Source: Candidatus Bathyarchaeota archaeon (GTDB lineage: Archaea > Thermoproteota > Bathyarchaeia > Bathyarchaeales > Bathyarchaeaceae). From it: 64,000 nucleotides of DNA. The DNA is taken from assembly GCA_030608565.1 (NCBI GenBank), contig JAUWDY010000002.1:1-64000 (forward strand), read 5' to 3'. The translations under genes were made by a program, and so were the position numbers. Shown here one piece after another: positions 60,337-64,000 of this stretch; positions within the stretch are counted from its first letter, which is position 1; each line of letters opens with the position of its first letter. The notes under the pieces are model-generated. The model had not been told where the DNA came from. It searched no databases and was given only the letters and a program-made list of their open reading frames with translations.

Positions 60337-61299
60337 ATGCAAAAAATTGGTGTTGTAACCGCCGGCGGGGATGCTCCAGGAATGAACGCTGCAATTCGTT
60401 CAATAGTTCGCACCGCCATATTTCATGGGCTGGAAGTGATGGGAATCGAAAGGGGGTATATGGGGCTCATTGAAGGCCAGACTCGCCCATTAAGTCCTCG
60501 CTCCGTTAGTGGAACCATCAATCTTGGAGGAACCATACTCAAAACTGCTCGATGTGAGGAAATGAAAAGTAGTAGAGGCATTCAGAAGGCTGTGGATGTC
60601 TTGAAAACCCACAGAATTGAGGGACTTGTAGTAATTGGAGGCGACGGTTCCTTTAGGGGCGCCAGTGAACTGCATCGAGCAAGCGGATTGCCCGTGATAG
60701 GCGTGCCAGCAACAATCGATAACGATGTCGCGGGCACAGATGCCACCATCGGCTTCGACACAGCCGTCAACGCGGCCTTGTTTGCAATTGATAGAATTCG
60801 CGATACGGCTACTTCCCATGAGAGGATATTTGTCGTTGAGGTGATGGGTAGTAAACGCGGCTTCCTCGCCTTGGAGGTGGGTCTCGCTGGAGGAGCAGAA
60901 TTCATTCTCGTTCCAGAGATTGAGTATAATTTACAGGATGTCTGTAGAAAACTTAAACAGGGCAGAGAGAAGGGAAAAACGTCTGAGATCATAGTCATGG
61001 CTGAGGGAGCTGGAAACTCCTCTTTTACTGTAAATCAAATAAGGAAAGAAACAGAATATGAAGTACGCTTAACCGTTTTGGGATATATACAAAGAGGAGG
61101 ACCTCCAACAGCCCGTAGTAGAATCCTCGCTAATCAGTTTGGAGCGCACGCAGTAGAACTGCTTCTAAAGGGTGCGGAAAAAAGGATGGTAGGGATCAAA
61201 GGGCAAAAAACGATTTCAGTCGACCTAGACTATTCATGGAAGCAGAGGAGAGAGCTAGATACAAGACTTTACCGTTTAGCTGAAATCTTATCCACGTGA
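60337..61299 (+). CDS. pfkA: ATP-dependent 6-phosphofructokinase (PfkA type)
   Basis: A 320-residue PFK-A enzyme making fructose 1,6-bisphosphate. Motifs: TAGGDAPGMNAAIR, IGGDGSFRGA (GGDGS, the ATP rather than pyrophosphate form), PATIDNDVAGTDATIGFDTAVN with the catalytic TIDND, and RIFVVEVMGSKRG. The usual PGTIDND Gly is Ala and the Arg after VMG is Ser. Most archaea use ADP-dependent sugar kinases instead, so this bacterial-type enzyme may have been acquired. AGGAG precedes the ATG. It lies between the HPr-kinase-like gene and glgP. Confidence 0.94.
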   Translation: MQKIGVVTAGGDAPGMNAAIRSIVRTAIFHGLEVMGIERGYMGLIEGQTRPLSPRSVSGTINLGGTILKTARCEEMKSSRGIQKAVDVLKTHRIEGLVVIGGDGSFRGASELHRASGLPVIGVPATIDNDVAGTDATIGFDTAVNAALFAIDRIRDTATSHERIFVVEVMGSKRGFLALEVGLAGGAEFILVPEIEYNLQDVCRKLKQGREKGKTSEIIVMAEGAGNSSFTVNQIRKETEYEVRLTVLGYIQRGGPPTARSRILANQFGAHAVELLLKGAEKRMVGIKGQKTISVDLDYSWKQRRELDTRLYRLAEILST

Positions 61300-61325
61300 A
61301 ACTGAAATTTGATGGAAGAGGAATT

Positions 61326-63002
61326 ATGAAACCTTTACAAGAAGCGTTTAGAGAACAAAAAATTGCTTATTTCTCTATGGAAATTGGATTGATGAATGAA
61401 ATTCCTACGTACAGTGGAGGTTTAGGAGTTTTAGCTGGTGACACGATAAAATCAAGCGCGGATTTAAAACTCCCATTAGTAGCAGTCACGCTTCTCAGTA
61501 AAAAGGGATATTTCCGACAGGAAATCACCAAGGAAGGAAAACAGATAGACCAGCTGGTTGAGTGGGAACCATCAAAAAATATGGAGTTGCACTCTACAGA
61601 GGTGAAAGTTCAAATTCAAAAAAGAGGAGTGGGGATTAAAGCATGGCTCTATAATGTGCAAAGTCTAACAGGAGGAGTAGTTACCATCCTTTTTCTCGAC
61701 ACCGATGTGGAAGGGAATTTTCCTGAGGATAGAGAGATTACTTCTTTCTTATATGGAGGAGATGAAAGATACAGGCTAAAACAGGAAATTGTTTTAGGAA
61801 TCGGCGGTGCAAGAATGCTCGAGGCGTTGGGCTTTAGCATTAGAAAATACCATATGAACGAGGGGCATTCCAGCCTTCTTACGTTGGAGTTACTGCAAAA
61901 ATATAGAATGGACATTGATAGGGTCAGAGAGCGGTGTATATTTACCACGCATACGCCTGTGGAAGCAGGACATGACAAATTCTCCTACGACCTTGTTCAG
62001 GAAATAATGGGAGAAATCGTTCCCTTGGAAGTCCTAAAGAAATTTGGCGGGCACGATAGGTTGAACATGACTCGTCTCGCCCTAAACTTAAGTGAGTTTA
62101 TTAACGGTGTAGCCAAGAGGCACAAGGACGTCACTAGGGAGCTTTTCCCTGGCTATGAGATTCACTCGATAACCAATGGCATCCATTCTTACACTTGGAC
62201 TTGCGAGAGTTTCAAGAGGTTATACGATAAGTATCTGCCTGGGTGGGCAAATGAGCCAGAGTTATTGGTGAGAGTAGGTGGAATTCCAGATGAAGAGATT
62301 TGGCATGCTCACATGGAAGCAAAAAGGGTGCTGATTGATTACGTTAACAAGGTGACGAATATCGGTATGGATTACGACACGCTAACTTTGGGATTTGCCC
62401 GAAGAGCTACAGGATATAAAAGGGCGAACCTATTGTTTTCAGATCTAGAAAAACTAAAAAAGATCAGTAAGAAGGGAATGATACAAATCGTTTTTGCCGG
62501 AAAAGCCCATCCTAAGGACGAATCGGGAAAAAGGCTAATTCAAGAGATCTTTGGTTACATTGAGAAGCTGAAAGATCAGATCAAGATTGTTTATTTAGAA
62601 GATTATGATATGGGGCTCGCGGCTAAGTTGATTCCAGGAGTTGATGTTTGGCTAAACACTCCTTTACGACCGTTAGAAGCCTCAGGCACAAGTGGAATGA
62701 AGGCAGCACATAACGGTGTGATAAATTTCAGCGTCTTAGACGGCTGGTGGGTCGAAGGCTGGATTGAGGGTGTTACCGGCTGGGCTATAGGGCCGCATCC
62801 AGACGAGCAGCTCTCAACCGAAGAGACTAAAAATAGAGAGTTAGATGATTTATACAATAAGTTAGAATACATAATTATCCCAATGTTCTATCAGAAAAGA
62901 GACAAGTGGATAAAGATGATGGAGAACTCTATAGGAAAGATTGCATATTATTTTAACAGCCACAGAATGATGCGCAGATACGTCACTGAAGCTTACCTGT
63001 AG
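61326..63002 (+). CDS. glgP: Alpha-glucan (glycogen) phosphorylase
   Basis: A 558-residue GT35 phosphorylase that releases glucose 1-phosphate from glycogen or starch. AYFSMEIGL, YSGGLGVLAGDTIKSSADL, YHMNEGHSSLLTLELL, FTTHTPVEAGHDKF and LNTPLRPLEASGTSGMKAAHNGVINFSVLDGWW are the family motifs; the Lys in SGMK binds pyridoxal phosphate. This is the short form of the family, without the long N-terminal extension. The ATG at 61326 has GGAAGAGG upstream; a GTG at 61296 overlapping the pfkA stop is the alternative. It completes a route from glycogen to fructose bisphosphate. Confidence 0.95.
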   Translation: MKPLQEAFREQKIAYFSMEIGLMNEIPTYSGGLGVLAGDTIKSSADLKLPLVAVTLLSKKGYFRQEITKEGKQIDQLVEWEPSKNMELHSTEVKVQIQKRGVGIKAWLYNVQSLTGGVVTILFLDTDVEGNFPEDREITSFLYGGDERYRLKQEIVLGIGGARMLEALGFSIRKYHMNEGHSSLLTLELLQKYRMDIDRVRERCIFTTHTPVEAGHDKFSYDLVQEIMGEIVPLEVLKKFGGHDRLNMTRLALNLSEFINGVAKRHKDVTRELFPGYEIHSITNGIHSYTWTCESFKRLYDKYLPGWANEPELLVRVGGIPDEEIWHAHMEAKRVLIDYVNKVTNIGMDYDTLTLGFARRATGYKRANLLFSDLEKLKKISKKGMIQIVFAGKAHPKDESGKRLIQEIFGYIEKLKDQIKIVYLEDYDMGLAAKLIPGVDVWLNTPLRPLEASGTSGMKAAHNGVINFSVLDGWWVEGWIEGVTGWAIGPHPDEQLSTEETKNRELDDLYNKLEYIIIPMFYQKRDKWIKMMENSIGKIAYYFNSHRMMRRYVTEAYL

Positions 63003-63029
63003 ATTTTGTTTCACTACTTTAGTTCTAGG

Positions 63030-63044
63030 TTGCATGCATGCATG
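63030..63044. repeat. ATGCATGC palindrome
   Basis: TTGCATGCATGCATG between glgP and the thermosome gene; member of the dispersed set. Confidence 0.8.
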
Positions 63045-63149
63045 AGAGTGGCTTCTGCGTAGAGAAGAGAATTGAAGAAGGAAAGGTAGCTATAAGCTCA
63101 CTCAAGAAGGTAGGGTTGTTGACTACATGGAATAAACTTCGCCATGCAC

Positions 63150-64000
63150 TCAATATTCTGGAGGCATGCCTCCGTAGCCGCCCGGCATTCCACCTGGGCC
63201 CCCAGGAGGAACACGTGGAGCCTCGGTCTTTCCTCCAGATATTACATCGTCGATTCTCAAAATCATTGACGCAGATTCAACAGCTGATTTTGTAGCTTGT
63301 TCCTTAACGCTTAAGGGGTCGATGACTCCTTTCTTGTACATGTCGGCAGTCTTACCTGAGAAAACGTCAACACCCATCAAATGTCCTTTAGGTTTTTCAT
63401 GGGCTGATCTCAGCTTAACCATGACGTCAATTTTATCTAAACCAGCATTCTCGGCCAATGTGCTAGGAATTATCTCCATGGACTCCGCGAATGACTCAAC
63501 GGCCAGCTGCTCTCTCCCACCAATCTTGATCGCGTAGTCACGGAGTTCCCTAGCTACCGCAGCCTCTGCAGCCCCACCTCCAGCAACAACTTTGTTCTTT
63601 TCTACAACATCAGCTACCACAGATAGAGCATCATGCAAGGCTCGTTCGGCCTCGTCAACCATCTTCTCGAGACCAGCGTGTATGAGTATGGACACTGATC
63701 TCGGGTCCTTGCATCCCTCGATGAAGATCATCTTGTCGTCTCCGATCTTCCGTTCTTCAACAAGTTTAGCATAGCCCAGATCTTTTGAGTTCAAATCGTC
63801 AAGGTTAGTTATGATCGCCCCACTAGAAGCCCTTGAGAGTTTCTCCATGTCCGACTGCTTTGCTCGTCGAATTGCTAATATTCCCTTCTTTGCCAGGAAA
63901 TGCTGAACCATGTCGTCGATGCCTTTCTGGCAGATAACAACGTTGGCACCCTTTGAGGCTAATTTATTAACCATTTCTTTTAGCATGCTGGTTTCTTGAT
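63150..64000 (-). CDS. Thermosome subunit, C-terminal part (runs off the window)
   Basis: The last 280 or so residues of a group II chaperonin. The frame is open to the window edge (QETSMLKEMVNKL precedes), so the N-terminal half lies outside. Visible are VVICQKGIDDMVQHFLAKKGILAIRRAKQSDMEKL of the apical domain, VVAGGGAAEAAVARELRDYA, and the intermediate and equatorial IDPLSVKEQATKSAVESASMILRIDDVI. The end is the Gly/Met/Pro-rich tail PGGPGGMPGGYGGMPPEY typical of thermosomes. Confidence 0.97.
   Translation of the reverse strand, partial: QETSMLKEMVNKLASKGANVVICQKGIDDMVQHFLAKKGILAIRRAKQSDMEKLSRASSGAIITNLDDLNSKDLGYAKLVEERKIGDDKMIFIEGCKDPRSVSILIHAGLEKMVDEAERALHDALSVVADVVEKNKVVAGGGAAEAAVARELRDYAIKIGGREQLAVESFAESMEIIPSTLAENAGLDKIDVMVKLRSAHEKPKGHLMGVDVFSGKTADMYKKGVIDPLSVKEQATKSAVESASMILRIDDVISGGKTEAPRVPPGGPGGMPGGYGGMPPEY

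Overview
The window is chromosomal DNA of an archaeon. The information-processing genes are archaeal: transcription factor B, FEN1, aIF1/SUI1, eS1 (S3Ae), archaeal-length uS15, a RecJ/GdnA-type DHH protein, the KEOPS subunits Kae1, Bud32 and Pcc1, and a thermosome. Frequent TTG/GTG starts, TATA-type promoters about 25-30 bases before starts, and a tRNA with an intron outside the anticodon loop agree with this. Gene content and neighbourhoods resemble the TACK group, and Bathyarchaeia in particular; that placement is my inference, as no phylogeny could be run. No rRNA, CRISPR array, transposase or phage module was seen.

Layout. 0-12.5 kb: GNAT, FEN1, a TRAM-OB-TRAM cluster, an MscS channel, a DUF35-HMG-CoA synthase fusion beside a thiolase homologue that lacks its catalytic residues, aIF1, TFB, a single-chain nucleotidyltransferase/HEPN-like protein and an intron-containing tRNA-Gln. 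12.5-21.4 kb: a long coiled-coil protein, a nucleotidyltransferase-kinase fusion followed by a truncated metallo-beta-lactamase gene, an acyl-CoA synthetase (ADP-forming) alpha subunit, an ABC-2 exporter and a nucleoside deaminase-type amidohydrolase. 21.4-26.2 kb: two PadR regulators around a palindrome-rich spacer, then two diverged polyprenyl-synthase-like genes and an MFS transporter.

26.4-45.3 kb is a cell-surface and type IV filament region: an eight-PKD surface protein, a ParA/MinD-like ATPase coupled to a winged-helix protein, several small winged-helix regulators, a second membrane-anchored surface protein, a pilin with a roadblock-type gene set, the secretion ATPase and its TadC/ArlJ-like platform, and three more proteins with class III (pilin-type) signal sequences. 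Three start regions here share a TCGTAAGA element next to the TATA box. 

45.4-53.7 kb is a conserved housekeeping run on the minus strand: nucleotidyltransferase, eS1, SerRS, Pcc1, DHH/RecJ, uS15, Lrp, ITPase, Bud32, Kae1. 54-59.3 kb holds a P-type Ca2+ ATPase, an ArsR/Acr3 arsenite module and a NuoC-like fragment. 59.3-63 kb is a sugar-phosphate cassette (HPr-kinase-like P-loop protein, bacterial-type ATP-phosphofructokinase, alpha-glucan phosphorylase). The window ends inside a thermosome gene.

The palindrome ATGCATGC(AT) recurs at least 13 times, mostly between genes, and a G-rich repeat occurs as a tandem pair at the left end and an inverted copy at 21.4 kb. The points I consider least expected are the filament/roadblock/ParA region, the paired polyprenyl-synthase cassette with PadR control, the residue-stripped thiolase beside an HMGS-DUF35 fusion, and the D-arm tRNA intron.
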